Shown here: positions 36,186-44,229 of the stretch, one piece after another
Numbering within the stretch: the stretch's first letter is position 1
How the letters are laid out: each line of letters starts with the position of its first letter
Assembly: GCF_002899455.1 (NCBI RefSeq)
Contig: NZ_PPFB01000001.1
Span: 1,302,001-1,366,000 of the forward strand
Direction of reading: 5' to 3'
Origin: Streptomyces sp. DH-12
GTDB taxonomy: Bacteria; Actinomycetota; Actinomycetes; Streptomycetales; Streptomycetaceae
Length of the DNA: 64,000 nt
The notes under the pieces: generated by a model
What the model saw: the letters and a program-made list of their open reading frames with translations, nothing else
Database searches by the model: none
What the model was told of the DNA's origin: nothing
Made by a program: the position numbers and the translations under genes

Positions 36186-36270
36186 TGTCCGAGGGGGGAC
36201 TTGAACCCCCACGCCCGATAAAGGGCACTAGCACCTCAAGCTAGCGCGTCTGCCATTCCGCCACCCGGAC
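36186..36270 (-). tRNA. tRNA-Leu (anticodon GAG)
   Basis: 85-nt class II tRNA. Acceptor GTCCGGG pairs with CTCGGAC; anticodon stem CTAGC/GCTAG with loop TTGAGGT gives anticodon GAG (CUC/CUU codons); a long variable arm (TGCCCTTTATCGGGCG) and the TpsiC arm GGGGGTTCAAGTCCCCC are present. CCA is not encoded. Its 3' end faces the accessory region to the left. Confidence 0.97.
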
Positions 36271-36712
36271 AAGGTGTCTGTCGCGTGCGAGGGTGTTCCC
36301 CCGCGGCGACATAGACAACCATACCAAGGTTTCGGAGCGCCTTTCACCTGCGTTTCCGTCGTCCCGGAGAGGTCGGGGGCACGTCCCGCGCGACGGGGCC
36401 GCGACCGGCCGGGGGGGCGTCGGCCGGTCGTCCGGGAACCCTCCCGGCGGCCGCTCAGCCGCCGGGTCCCGGGCACCGCGCGGACCAGGAGCCCGCCCGC
36501 CGTCGACGACGGGCTCCGCGTCAGGGCGGGCCGAAGCCCCCGGACAGTTCCTCCCGGTCGCCGCGCGCGTGCGGCGGCCGGGACGATCGTGCTGGCCGGG
36601 CCGGGCGGCTCCGCGCGGTGCGGCGGTGACGAGCGGGGCGGGGCGCGGGGGCCTCCTCGCGGCGGTGCGAGGGGGACGCCCGGCCGCGACCGCCCCGTCC
36701 GTCGTCACGCGG
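36271..36712. other. Gap without recognisable gene
   Basis: About 440 bp upstream of the tRNA. Very GC-rich, with no convincing frame or hairpin; presumably holds the tRNA promoter. Confidence 0.35.
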
Positions 36713-37942
36713 TCAGCGGTGGCGCCTGCGCAGGGCCGCCATGTTGTCGTAGCTGATCTTGGCCTCGCGCAGTGACTGCGCGGGGTCGGTCCCGCTCGGG
36801 GCGTTGTCGTCCTCCACCATCGGGTTGCGGTAGTCGCTCAGCCCGACGCGGGAGAAGAACGTCGTGTAGTCGATGTCGCCGGTGCCGAACGGCACCATGT
36901 CCCAGCCCATGCCGTTGCCGGTGTCGACGACGCCGTCCTTGGCGTGGAACAGCGGGTAGCGCTTGTTGTACCGGACGACCAGGCCCGCCGGGTCGAAGAC
37001 GCTCCTGCGGGTGGAGCCGTCGGGGGCGGTGTAGGTGTGGAACTTGTACTGGGCGACGTGCGCCCAGAAGATGTCCATCTCCAGCCAGACCAGCTTCGGG
37101 TCGGTGACCTTCAGGAAGTATTCCAGCTTCCGGACGCCCGAGCTGCGGGTCGGCCGGCCCTGGTCGTCCAGCGGGCCCCGGTCGAGCAGGAAGCCGTACG
37201 CGCTGTCGTGGTTGTGGGTGTAGAGCTTGATGCCCTCGCGGCGGGCGATCTCGCCGAGCGCGTTCCACTTGTCGGCGGCCACGTCCCAGTCGGCGCGGTA
37301 GGAGCTGCCGGTGGGGTCGCCGCCGGTGCCCATGTGGTCCATGCCGAGGATGTTGGCGATCTCCAGGTGCTTCTTGAAGGTGTCCTTGTCGGCGGCGGTC
37401 AGCGGCCAGGACGACGGTATGAAGCCGTGGTTGCCCTGGGCGCGCAGTCCGTAGTCGTCGAGCCAGCGGCGCAGGAGCTTCGCGCCCTGCACCGTTTCGA
37501 GGTTGTCGCCGCCGGGCGCGTTCGGGTGCTGGCGGTAGCCGGCGAACTCGACCTGGCGGTAGCCGTGCCGGGCGAGCTGCTTGAACACCTCGCGGAAGCC
37601 CGAGGGCAGGTCACTGGCGAGCGGGTCGCGGGCGGTCGCGTCACGGACGGTGTAGAGGATGATGCCGCGCTTGTGCGGCGGGACGAGCACCCGGCCACGG
37701 CCGTGGTCATGGCCGTGGCCGTGCCCATGACCGTGGCCGTGGCCGTGGTCTCCGCCGTGGGCCAGGGCCGGGGCGGCGCCGAGGACGGGGGCGGCGACGG
37801 CGCCGGCCGCCACGGCGGTGCAGGTGCTCAGGAAGCGGCGCCGGGCCACGCCGAGGCTGCGGCGCAGCGCCTCGTCCGGGGTGTCGGTGAGCGGGGCGGC
37901 GTCGGTGCCGGAGGGGCGGGAGGGGTCGGAGTACGGGGTCAC
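36713..37942 (-). CDS. Tat-exported sugar isomerase/epimerase-like TIM-barrel protein with His-rich linker
   Basis: 409 residues. The Tat signal has twin Arg in ARRRFLSTC (about 34-42) followed by a hydrophobic stretch and an Ala-x-Ala site (PALAHG). The mature N-terminus carries a His/Gly run (about 62-80) that could bind metal. The body is a xylose-isomerase-like TIM barrel: EFAGYRQHPNAP, GLRAQGNHGFIPSS, YTHNHDSAYGF, WLEMDIFWAHVAQ and PLFHAKDGV supply the usual His/Glu/Asp metal ligands. Likely an extracytoplasmic isomerase or epimerase of sugars or inositols; substrate unknown. It follows the ebo-like operon on the same strand but is separated by a hairpin terminator. Confidence 0.85.
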   Translation of the reverse strand: MTPYSDPSRPSGTDAAPLTDTPDEALRRSLGVARRRFLSTCTAVAAGAVAAPVLGAAPALAHGGDHGHGHGHGHGHGHDHGRGRVLVPPHKRGIILYTVRDATARDPLASDLPSGFREVFKQLARHGYRQVEFAGYRQHPNAPGGDNLETVQGAKLLRRWLDDYGLRAQGNHGFIPSSWPLTAADKDTFKKHLEIANILGMDHMGTGGDPTGSSYRADWDVAADKWNALGEIARREGIKLYTHNHDSAYGFLLDRGPLDDQGRPTRSSGVRKLEYFLKVTDPKLVWLEMDIFWAHVAQYKFHTYTAPDGSTRRSVFDPAGLVVRYNKRYPLFHAKDGVVDTGNGMGWDMVPFGTGDIDYTTFFSRVGLSDYRNPMVEDDNAPSGTDPAQSLREAKISYDNMAALRRRHR

Positions 37943-37964
37943 GAGTGCCTGCCTTCTCGGTCGT

Positions 37965-37993
37965 GGCCGGTCCCGGCGGCTGCGGGACCGGCC
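37965..37993 (-). terminator. Hairpin terminator at the end of the ebo-like operon
   Basis: Perfect 11-bp inverted repeat (GGCCGGTCCCG at 37965-37975, complement at 37983-37993), 7-nt loop, 64 bp beyond the stop of the eboF-like gene. Confidence 0.75.
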
Positions 37994-38056
37994 GTTGTCA
38001 GTGCCGTGTGTTTCACTCTCGGTAGTCGGAAGTCGGCGGCCGTGCGTGGTGCGGTG

Positions 38057-39436
38057 TCAGCCGAGTCCGGCGAGCCGGAGCAGGAGGTGCTTGACGTCGG
38101 TGGCCGCCACGCGGTCGCCGACAGCGCGGGGGGTGGAGCAGATGAGGAGCGGACCGTCGTCGTCGCTCGCGGGGAGACGGCCGTGGCTGCCGCGGACAGG
38201 TGAGCCGTCGAGGGGCACGACCGCCATGCGGTAGCGCATGCCGAGTTTCTTGCGGGCCAGCGCGGCGGCCGCCTTGACCTTGACGTAGGGGTCGTGGGGG
38301 TCCATGAACAGCTCGACGGGGTCGTAGCCGGGTTTGCGGTGGATCTCGACGAGCTGCGCGAAGTCGGGCGCGCGGTCGTCGTCGAGCCAGTAGTAGTACG
38401 TGAACCAGGCGTCGGGTTCGGCGACGGCGACGAGTTCGCCGGCCCGCGGGTGGTCGAGGTGGTGGGCCTTCTTGCCCTCGTCGTCGAGGAGCTGCTCGAT
38501 GCCGGGCAGGCCGTCGAGGGCCTCCCGGGCGGCGTCGAGGTCCTCGGGGCGGCGCACGTAGACGTGGGCGATCTGGTGGTCGGCGACCGCGAAGGCACGG
38601 GAGGCCATCGGGTCGAGGTACTCCATGCCGTCCTGGGTGTGGACCTCGAGCAGGCCCGCGCGGCGCAGGGCGCGGTTGACGTCCACCGGCCGGTTCACGC
38701 GGGTGATGCCGTACTCGGACAGGGCGACGACGGTGCGTCCCTCGGCGCGGGCGTCGTCCAGCAGCGGGGCGAGGGCCGCGTCGAGGTCGGCGGCGGCCTT
38801 CAGGGAGCGCGGGTCGTCGGGGCCGAAGCGCTGCAGGTCGTAGTCGAGGTGAGGGAGGTAGCAGAGGGTCAGGTCGGGATGCCGGGTCGCCATGATGTGG
38901 CGGGTGGCGTCGATGATCCATTGGCTGGAGACCAGGTCGGCGCCGGGCCCCCAGAAGTGGAAGAGGGGGAAGGTGCCGAACTTCTCGGTGAGTTCGTCGT
39001 GCAGGGCGGGCGGCCGGGTGTAGCAGTCGGGTTCCTTGCGGCCGTCGGCGTAGTAGACGGGGCGGGGGGTGACGGTGATGTCGGTGTCCGCGCCCATGGC
39101 GTACCACCAGCAGATGTTGGCGACGGTGTAGCCGGGGTGGACGCGTCGGGCGGCGTCCCAGAGCTTGTCGCCGGAGACGAGGCCGTTGTGCTGCCGCCAC
39201 AGCAGGACGTCGCCGAGTTCCCGGAAGTACCAGCCGTTGCCGACGATGCCGTGTTCGGAGGGCATGGCGCCGGTGAGGAAGGTGGACTGGGCGGCGCAGG
39301 TGACGGCGGGCAGCACGGTGCCGAGCGGGGCGCGGGACCCGGTCTGCCCGAGGGTCTTGAGGTGGGGCATGTGGTCGAGCAGACGGGGGGTGAGGCCCAC
39401 GACGTCGAGGACGAGCAGGGGGGTGGGGCCGGTCAT
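38057..39436 (-). CDS. EboF-like alkaline-phosphatase-superfamily phosphodiesterase
   Basis: 459 residues from ATG 39436, overlapping the eboE-like stop (ATGA). Alkaline-phosphatase/nucleotide-pyrophosphatase fold: metal-binding VLDVVGLTP near residue 9, nucleophile region CAAQSTFLTGAMPSEHG (about 46-62), LPHLDYDLQRFGPDD (about 195-210), ALSEYGI (about 245) and DHQIAHV later. No signal peptide, so cytosolic. The family hydrolyses phosphodiester or pyrophosphate bonds. Last gene of the seven-gene operon; the assignment to EboF rests on family plus neighbours. Confidence 0.85.
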   Translation of the reverse strand: MTGPTPLLVLDVVGLTPRLLDHMPHLKTLGQTGSRAPLGTVLPAVTCAAQSTFLTGAMPSEHGIVGNGWYFRELGDVLLWRQHNGLVSGDKLWDAARRVHPGYTVANICWWYAMGADTDITVTPRPVYYADGRKEPDCYTRPPALHDELTEKFGTFPLFHFWGPGADLVSSQWIIDATRHIMATRHPDLTLCYLPHLDYDLQRFGPDDPRSLKAAADLDAALAPLLDDARAEGRTVVALSEYGITRVNRPVDVNRALRRAGLLEVHTQDGMEYLDPMASRAFAVADHQIAHVYVRRPEDLDAAREALDGLPGIEQLLDDEGKKAHHLDHPRAGELVAVAEPDAWFTYYYWLDDDRAPDFAQLVEIHRKPGYDPVELFMDPHDPYVKVKAAAALARKKLGMRYRMAVVPLDGSPVRGSHGRLPASDDDGPLLICSTPRAVGDRVAATDVKHLLLRLAGLG

Positions 39437-40602
39437 GGGAGTTCCTTCAGGCCGAGGTCCGTCAGCAGGTCGCGGGCCAGGGTGAGTTCGGCGGCGATGC
39501 CGTCGGCGAGCTGGGCGCGGCCGCGGGGGCGCAGCTCGGGCGGGAGCGCCTGCCAGGTGTAGGTCTCCACCTCGAGGTGGCGGGTGAGCGGGTGCGGGCC
39601 GCCGACGAGCCGGGTCAGCACGGAGGTGAGGACGGGGAGCGTGGAGGTGAGGGGCGCGGCGGGGGCCGCGTGCAGCGGGACGTGGAAGTGGGAGCGCCAG
39701 GGGCCGGTGTCGGGCAGGGCGTCGCCGGTCAGGGCCTCGTCGAGGTCGTCGGCACCGCGCAGTCCCGCGCTCGTGGGGGTGCGGGTCTGGTGCAGGAAGC
39801 GGGGTTCGGCGAAGGCGGCCAGGGCCTCGCGGACCTCGGGGAGGTGCGGCTGTTCGGCGTGCAGGGCGGCGGACAGCTGGGCCTTGACGACGGGGACGCC
39901 GGCCCCGGCGAGGTCGTCCAGGGCGGTGTCGGGATCTTCGAAGGAGGTGGCGAGGTGGCAGGTGTCGACGCAGATGCCGACGCGGTCGTGGCCGACGGCG
40001 GTGAGGGGCGCGATGGCGTCGCGGGTGGTCTCGACGACGCAGCCCGGTTCGGGTTCGAGGGCGACGCGGACGGAGCGTCCGGTGAGGTCCTCGAGCGCGT
40101 CGAGGCGTTCGGCGAGGGTGCGCAGGGCGGTGCGGGCGGTGTCCGCGCGTTCGTCGTCGTAGGCGGTGCGCCAGGCGAGCGGCAGGGTGGAGATGCTGCC
40201 CTCGGTGACGTCGTCGGGGAGCAGTGCGGCCAGCACGCGGGCGAGGGCGGCGGTGTGCTCCAGGCGTTCGGGGTCGGCCCAGTCCGGCTTGTAGACGCGG
40301 TACTTGACCTCCTCGGCGCCGAAGCCCTCGTAGGGGAAGCCGTTGAGGGTGACGACCTCCAGGCCGCGCCGTTCGAGTGCGCAGCGCAGGCCGCGCAGGG
40401 CGGCGGGGTCGGTCACCAGGGCGCGGGCGGCGTCCTTGGCCAGCCACAGACCGATGCCGAGCCGGTCCCGGCCGAGGCGCCGGCGGACGGGTTCGCAGTG
40501 GTCGCGGAGCTGGGCGAGGACGCCGTCGAGGGTCTCGGCGGGGTGGACGTTGGTGCAGTAGGCGAGGTGGACGGTGGAGCCGTCGGGGTGGCGGAAGCGC
40601 AT
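39433..40602 (-). CDS. EboE-like metal-dependent TIM-barrel protein
   Basis: 389 residues. The N-terminus MRFRHPDGSTVHLAYCTNVHPAETLDGVLAQL is the typical opening of EboE (metabolite traffic protein). The TIM-barrel residues VTLNGFPYEGFG, VALEPEPGCVVE, GICVDTCHLATSFEDP and VVKAQLSAAL resemble xylose-isomerase-like active sites. Its stop overlaps the start of the phosphodiesterase gene; its start is 3 bp beyond the end of the TatD-like gene. Ebo proteins are implicated in biosynthesis or export of small molecules in cyanobacteria (scytonemin) and in algal endosymbionts; the substrate here is unknown. Confidence 0.88.
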   Translation of the reverse strand: MRFRHPDGSTVHLAYCTNVHPAETLDGVLAQLRDHCEPVRRRLGRDRLGIGLWLAKDAARALVTDPAALRGLRCALERRGLEVVTLNGFPYEGFGAEEVKYRVYKPDWADPERLEHTAALARVLAALLPDDVTEGSISTLPLAWRTAYDDERADTARTALRTLAERLDALEDLTGRSVRVALEPEPGCVVETTRDAIAPLTAVGHDRVGICVDTCHLATSFEDPDTALDDLAGAGVPVVKAQLSAALHAEQPHLPEVREALAAFAEPRFLHQTRTPTSAGLRGADDLDEALTGDALPDTGPWRSHFHVPLHAAPAAPLTSTLPVLTSVLTRLVGGPHPLTRHLEVETYTWQALPPELRPRGRAQLADGIAAELTLARDLLTDLGLKELP

Positions 40603-40605
40603 GGC

Positions 40606-41496
40606 TCACGCCCCCGTGGCGTCGGCGGTGTCCGGCCGCGGCTCGTCCTTGGGCGCCCCGCGCAGGATGGAGTTGCCCTCGTGGGTGGCCTCGGTGGCGG
40701 TGACGTCCAGGTCGAGGCGGCCGCTGAGGCCGTAGAAGGCGACCGGGTTGCGCCACAGCACGTGGTCGACGTCGTCCTCGGTGAAGCCCTCGGCGAGCAT
40801 CAGGTCCGCGACCTTGCGGGTCTTGAGCGGATCGCTTCTCCCCCAGTCGGCGGCGGAGTTCACCAGCACCCGCTCCGGGCCGTAGGCGCGCAGAACGGCG
40901 ACCATCCGCTCCTCGTCCATCTTGGTGTCGGGATAGACGGAGAAGCCGAGCCAGGCGCCGCTGTCCTTGGCCTCCTTGACCGTGGTCTCGTTGAGGTGGT
41001 CGATCAGCACCCGCTCCACCGGCAGCGCGGACTCGCGGACCACGTCGAGCGTGCGGCGCAGTCCGGCGAGCTTGTCGCGGTGCGGGGTGTGCACCAGCGC
41101 GGGCAGCCCGTGGTCGGCGGCCATCTGGAGCTGGGCGGCGAGGGCGGTGTCCTCGGCGGGCGTCATGGAGTCGTAGCCGATCTCGCCGACGGCGACGACG
41201 TTGTCCTTGACCAGATAGCGGGGCAGCGCGTCGAGGACGGGGGTGCAGCGCGGGTCGCCCGCCTCCTTGGGGTTGAGGGCGAGGGTGCAGTGGTGGGCGA
41301 TGCCGTACTGGGCGGCGCGGAAGGGTTCCCAGCCGAGGAGGGAGTCGAAGTAGTCGAAGAAGGAGGCCGGGGAGGTGCGGGGCTGGCCGAGCCAGAAGGA
41401 GGGTTCGACGACGGCGCGGACGCCCGCGGCGTACATGGCCTCGTAGTCGTCGGTGGTGCGCGACGTCATGTGGATGTGGGGGTCGAAGATGCGCAT
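40606..41496 (-). CDS. EboB-like TatD-family hydrolase
   Basis: 296 residues from ATG 41496; the stop of the upstream eboA-like gene shares one base with this start (TGATG). Amidohydrolase/TatD metal site: FDPHIHMTSR (His-x-His near residue 6), GEIGYDSM (Glu), LVHTPHRDK (His), DHLNE (His) and NSAADWGRSD (Asp). TatD homologues are metal-dependent hydrolases of nucleic acid or lactone-type substrates; in ebo clusters EboB is this family. Confidence 0.88.
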   Translation of the reverse strand: MRIFDPHIHMTSRTTDDYEAMYAAGVRAVVEPSFWLGQPRTSPASFFDYFDSLLGWEPFRAAQYGIAHHCTLALNPKEAGDPRCTPVLDALPRYLVKDNVVAVGEIGYDSMTPAEDTALAAQLQMAADHGLPALVHTPHRDKLAGLRRTLDVVRESALPVERVLIDHLNETTVKEAKDSGAWLGFSVYPDTKMDEERMVAVLRAYGPERVLVNSAADWGRSDPLKTRKVADLMLAEGFTEDDVDHVLWRNPVAFYGLSGRLDLDVTATEATHEGNSILRGAPKDEPRPDTADATGA

Positions 41497-42245
41497 CAGG
41501 ACTCCTTGCCGTGGGGGACGTCCGGGCCGTGCGGGCTGTCCGGGCCGTGCGTCGGGGCGGCGGACCCGGTCAGGGCCAGGACGCGGTGCAGGTCCTCCGG
41601 GACGGTGCGGCCCGCGGCGGTGCGTTCGGCGGCGTAGTCGCCGAGCATGCGGGCGAGTTCGGCGTCGCCGCGGGCGCGCCGGTCGAGGTCCGCGACCAGG
41701 TCGAGAGCGACGCCGGTGAACAGGCACTTCAGTACGGCGTGCCGCCAGGCGTGGGCGTCGAGGTGGCGGGCGCCGTAGGGGCCGAGGGCGGCGGCGACCA
41801 GCCGGGTGTCGTTGGTGCGCAGGGCGTCCTCGACGAGCGGGAGCGCCTCGGGTCCGGGCACCAGGTGGGGCAGGGCGTGCAGGACGGCGCGTCGTTCGTC
41901 GGCGGTGCCCTGGTGGTAGACGCGGGTCAGGGCGTCGGCGTCGGCGCGGGCCGCGTGCAGGATGAGGACGCGGGCGGCGTCGGCGTGTTCGGGTCCGCAG
42001 TGGCGGCCCGCCTCGGCCAGGCGCAGCTCCCACACCGAGATCGGTCCGTGGGCGCCGGGGTGGGCGGTGGCCTCGTCCAGGGCCTGGTCGAACCAGGCGC
42101 GGGCGGCGCCGCCGAGCCGGGCCGCGAGCCGGCGGTGCAGGTCGGCGGGCGGGGTGACGGCGGGGGTGGTGCCGTCGCCGGGGGCGGCCGGTCTGCCGGT
42201 GGTGTCGGCGTCCGGGCCGGCCGGTGCTGCGTGCGGGCGGTTCAT
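41496..42245 (-). CDS. EboA-domain protein
   Basis: 249 residues from ATG 42245, coupled by ATGA to the gene upstream. After a 40-residue disordered head there is a helical EboA domain: WFDQALDEATAH, ISVWELRLAEAGRHCG, DALTRVYHQGTADERRAVLHALPHLVPGPEALPLVEDALRTND, AAALGPYGARHLDAHAWRHAVLKCLFTGVAL. EboA occurs only in ebo clusters, so it is the best marker that this operon is one. Biochemical role not known. Confidence 0.85.
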   Translation of the reverse strand: MNRPHAAPAGPDADTTGRPAAPGDGTTPAVTPPADLHRRLAARLGGAARAWFDQALDEATAHPGAHGPISVWELRLAEAGRHCGPEHADAARVLILHAARADADALTRVYHQGTADERRAVLHALPHLVPGPEALPLVEDALRTNDTRLVAAALGPYGARHLDAHAWRHAVLKCLFTGVALDLVADLDRRARGDAELARMLGDYAAERTAAGRTVPEDLHRVLALTGSAAPTHGPDSPHGPDVPHGKES

Positions 42246-43189
42246 GGGGTGCTGCTCCCTTCGGGGGTGGCGGAGGGATCGCCGTGAGAGGGGACGGTGG
42301 ACGGACCGGTGGTGCGTTCCGCCGCGAGCCGGGCGGCGCGGCGCAGGTAGGGCAGCGAGTGGGCGGCGTAGCGGGGGCCGGCGTGGGAGTGCCGGGGCAG
42401 TTCGACGACGGTCAGGCCCCGGTATCCGGTGGCGGCGAGCGCCGCGAGGACGGGCGGGAAGTCGATCTCCCCCTCGCCCAGCGGCAGGTGCTCGTGGACC
42501 GCGCGGCGCATGTCCTCGATCTGCACGTGGCGCAGCCAGGGCGCGGCCTCGCGGACGCAGTCGGCGGGCGCGAGGGGTTCCAGGCACTGGCAGTGGCCGA
42601 TGTCCAGGGTGAGGCCGAGCGGCTCGGGGTCGCCGAGGGCGCGGCGCAGGTGGTGGAAGTCGGTGAGGGTGGCGAGGAGGTGACCGGGTTCCGGTTCGAC
42701 GGCGAGCGGGACGCCGGCGGCGGACGCCGCGTCCAGCACCGGGGTGAGGGCCTCGGTGAGGCGCTTCCACGCGGTGTCCTCGTCGGCGCCGTCGGGGAGG
42801 GTGCCGCTGAAGCAGTGCACGGCGTGCGCCCCGAGGTCGGCCGCGACCCGCACGGCCCGCACCAGCAGGTCCGCACGGCGCGCGCGGTCGTCGGGGTCGG
42901 CATCGAGCAGGGACGGGCCGTGCTTGCGCCGGGGGTCCAGCACGTAGCGGGCGCCGGTCTCCACGGTGACGCCGAGCCCCAGTGCGTCCAGGCGGCGCGC
43001 GACGTGCCGGGTGCGGGCCGCGAGGTCGGGGGCGAGCGGGTCGAGGTGCATGTGGTCGAGGGTCAGACCCACGCCGTCGTAGCCGAGGTCGGCCAGCAGG
43101 CCGAGGGCGTCGTCGAGGCGGAGGTCGGCGAGGCCGTTGGTGCCGTAGCCGAAGCGCAGCGGGAGCGTGGCGGGTGCGTGCGCGGTCAT
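42242..43189 (-). CDS. Sugar phosphate isomerase/epimerase (TIM barrel) of the ebo-like operon
   Basis: 315 residues from ATG 43189. Xylose-isomerase-like barrel: GYGTNGLADLRLDDALGLLADLGYDGVGLTLD, VHCFSGTLP, LAVEPEPGHLLATLTDF (Glu), GLTLDIGHCQCLEP (Asp, His), RHVQIEDM (Gln-x-Glu/Asp), VVELPRHS. Both junctions are ATGA overlaps. Probably isomerises or epimerises a sugar or cyclitol intermediate of the pathway. Confidence 0.88.
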   Translation of the reverse strand: MTAHAPATLPLRFGYGTNGLADLRLDDALGLLADLGYDGVGLTLDHMHLDPLAPDLAARTRHVARRLDALGLGVTVETGARYVLDPRRKHGPSLLDADPDDRARRADLLVRAVRVAADLGAHAVHCFSGTLPDGADEDTAWKRLTEALTPVLDAASAAGVPLAVEPEPGHLLATLTDFHHLRRALGDPEPLGLTLDIGHCQCLEPLAPADCVREAAPWLRHVQIEDMRRAVHEHLPLGEGEIDFPPVLAALAATGYRGLTVVELPRHSHAGPRYAAHSLPYLRRAARLAAERTTGPSTVPSHGDPSATPEGSSTP

Positions 43190-44229
43190 GTGATGCTCAC
43201 TCCCCTCATGGCGTGCCGGCGGGCGAACAACCGGCCGGCCGGGGCCAGGGCCGCGATCAGCAGGGACGTGGCGGTCGCCCCGGACCGGGCGGTGAGCGCC
43301 GCCTGCAGGGGGACCGTGGCGCGGATGCCGCCGCCGACCGCGCGCTGGGTGAGCGGGGGTGAGGGGTTGAGCGCGGCGTGGAAGTACGGCCGCGCGGCCG
43401 TGGCGGCGTAGGCGGCGGCCAGCGCGGCGGTGACGGCGCCGGCGGGCGTGGGCCGGGCGCCGCCCGGGGCGGGACCCGGCAGGCCGGGGGCGGCTGCTGC
43501 CCGTCGGCCTGCCGGGAGTCGGATGCGGCGGTGGGTGACCAGCCGGGTCAGCGCGCCCGTCGCCGCGAGGGCGGCGAGCGGGGCCGTCGCCGAGCCGCCG
43601 GTGGTCTCGCGCCGGGAGACGGCGGTGACGGCGAAGGTGTGGCAGCCGAGGAGGGCGGCGGAGGGCGCCGCCGCCCGGGCGGAGCCGGCGGCGGCGCCGC
43701 CCATCAGCAGGTCCAGCCCACGGGCGGCGGCCATCGCGGCGGGACCCGCGGGCGTGTGCTTCAGCGCCAGGTCGTACGCCCAGACGGTCGCCGCCAGCGG
43801 GGCGGCCACCGCGAGGGCGGGGCGTCCGGCGCGGGCGGCGAGCAGCAGTCCGGCGCCGGTGAGGCCGCAGGCGGCGGTGAACGCGGCGGCGGGGCGGACC
43901 CGTCCGGACGGGAGGGGACGGTGGGGGCGTTCCACGGCGTCCTCGGCGCGGTCGGCCCAGTCGTTCAGCACCATGCCGGCCGCGTACAGGCACAGGGAGG
44001 AGCCGATGGGGAGCAGGGCGCGGGGTCCGGGCCGCCGGCCGGCCGCGGCGACACCGGCGAGGGTGTCGCCGGGGACGGTGAACAGGGCGGGCAGCCGCAC
44101 CAGTTCCGCCCAGGCGGCGGCGCGGCCGGGACGCGGGGCGCCGGAGGGCGGGGGGTCCCCGGCGGCAGGAGTCGCGGGGGCGGTGCCCCGGTCCACGGGG
44201 GTGAGGCGCGGGGTCGCGGTGTGGGTCAT
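43186..44229 (-). CDS. SCO3242-family UbiA-like prenyltransferase (EboC-like)
   Basis: 347 residues from ATG 44229, overlapping the upstream stop (ATGA). Multi-pass membrane protein with about 8-9 hydrophobic helices. The prenyl-diphosphate motif is LNDWADRAEDAVERPHRPLPSGR (first Asp-rich motif, about 80-102), typical of UbiA enzymes, and WAYDLALKHTPAG carries a second conserved block. It would attach an isoprenoid chain to a polar acceptor at the membrane. The neighbouring inositol-phosphate synthase suggests a cyclitol acceptor. In other ebo clusters EboC is the same kind of enzyme. Confidence 0.85.
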   Translation of the reverse strand: MTHTATPRLTPVDRGTAPATPAAGDPPPSGAPRPGRAAAWAELVRLPALFTVPGDTLAGVAAAGRRPGPRALLPIGSSLCLYAAGMVLNDWADRAEDAVERPHRPLPSGRVRPAAAFTAACGLTGAGLLLAARAGRPALAVAAPLAATVWAYDLALKHTPAGPAAMAAARGLDLLMGGAAAGSARAAAPSAALLGCHTFAVTAVSRRETTGGSATAPLAALAATGALTRLVTHRRIRLPAGRRAAAAPGLPGPAPGGARPTPAGAVTAALAAAYAATAARPYFHAALNPSPPLTQRAVGGGIRATVPLQAALTARSGATATSLLIAALAPAGRLFARRHAMRGVSIT

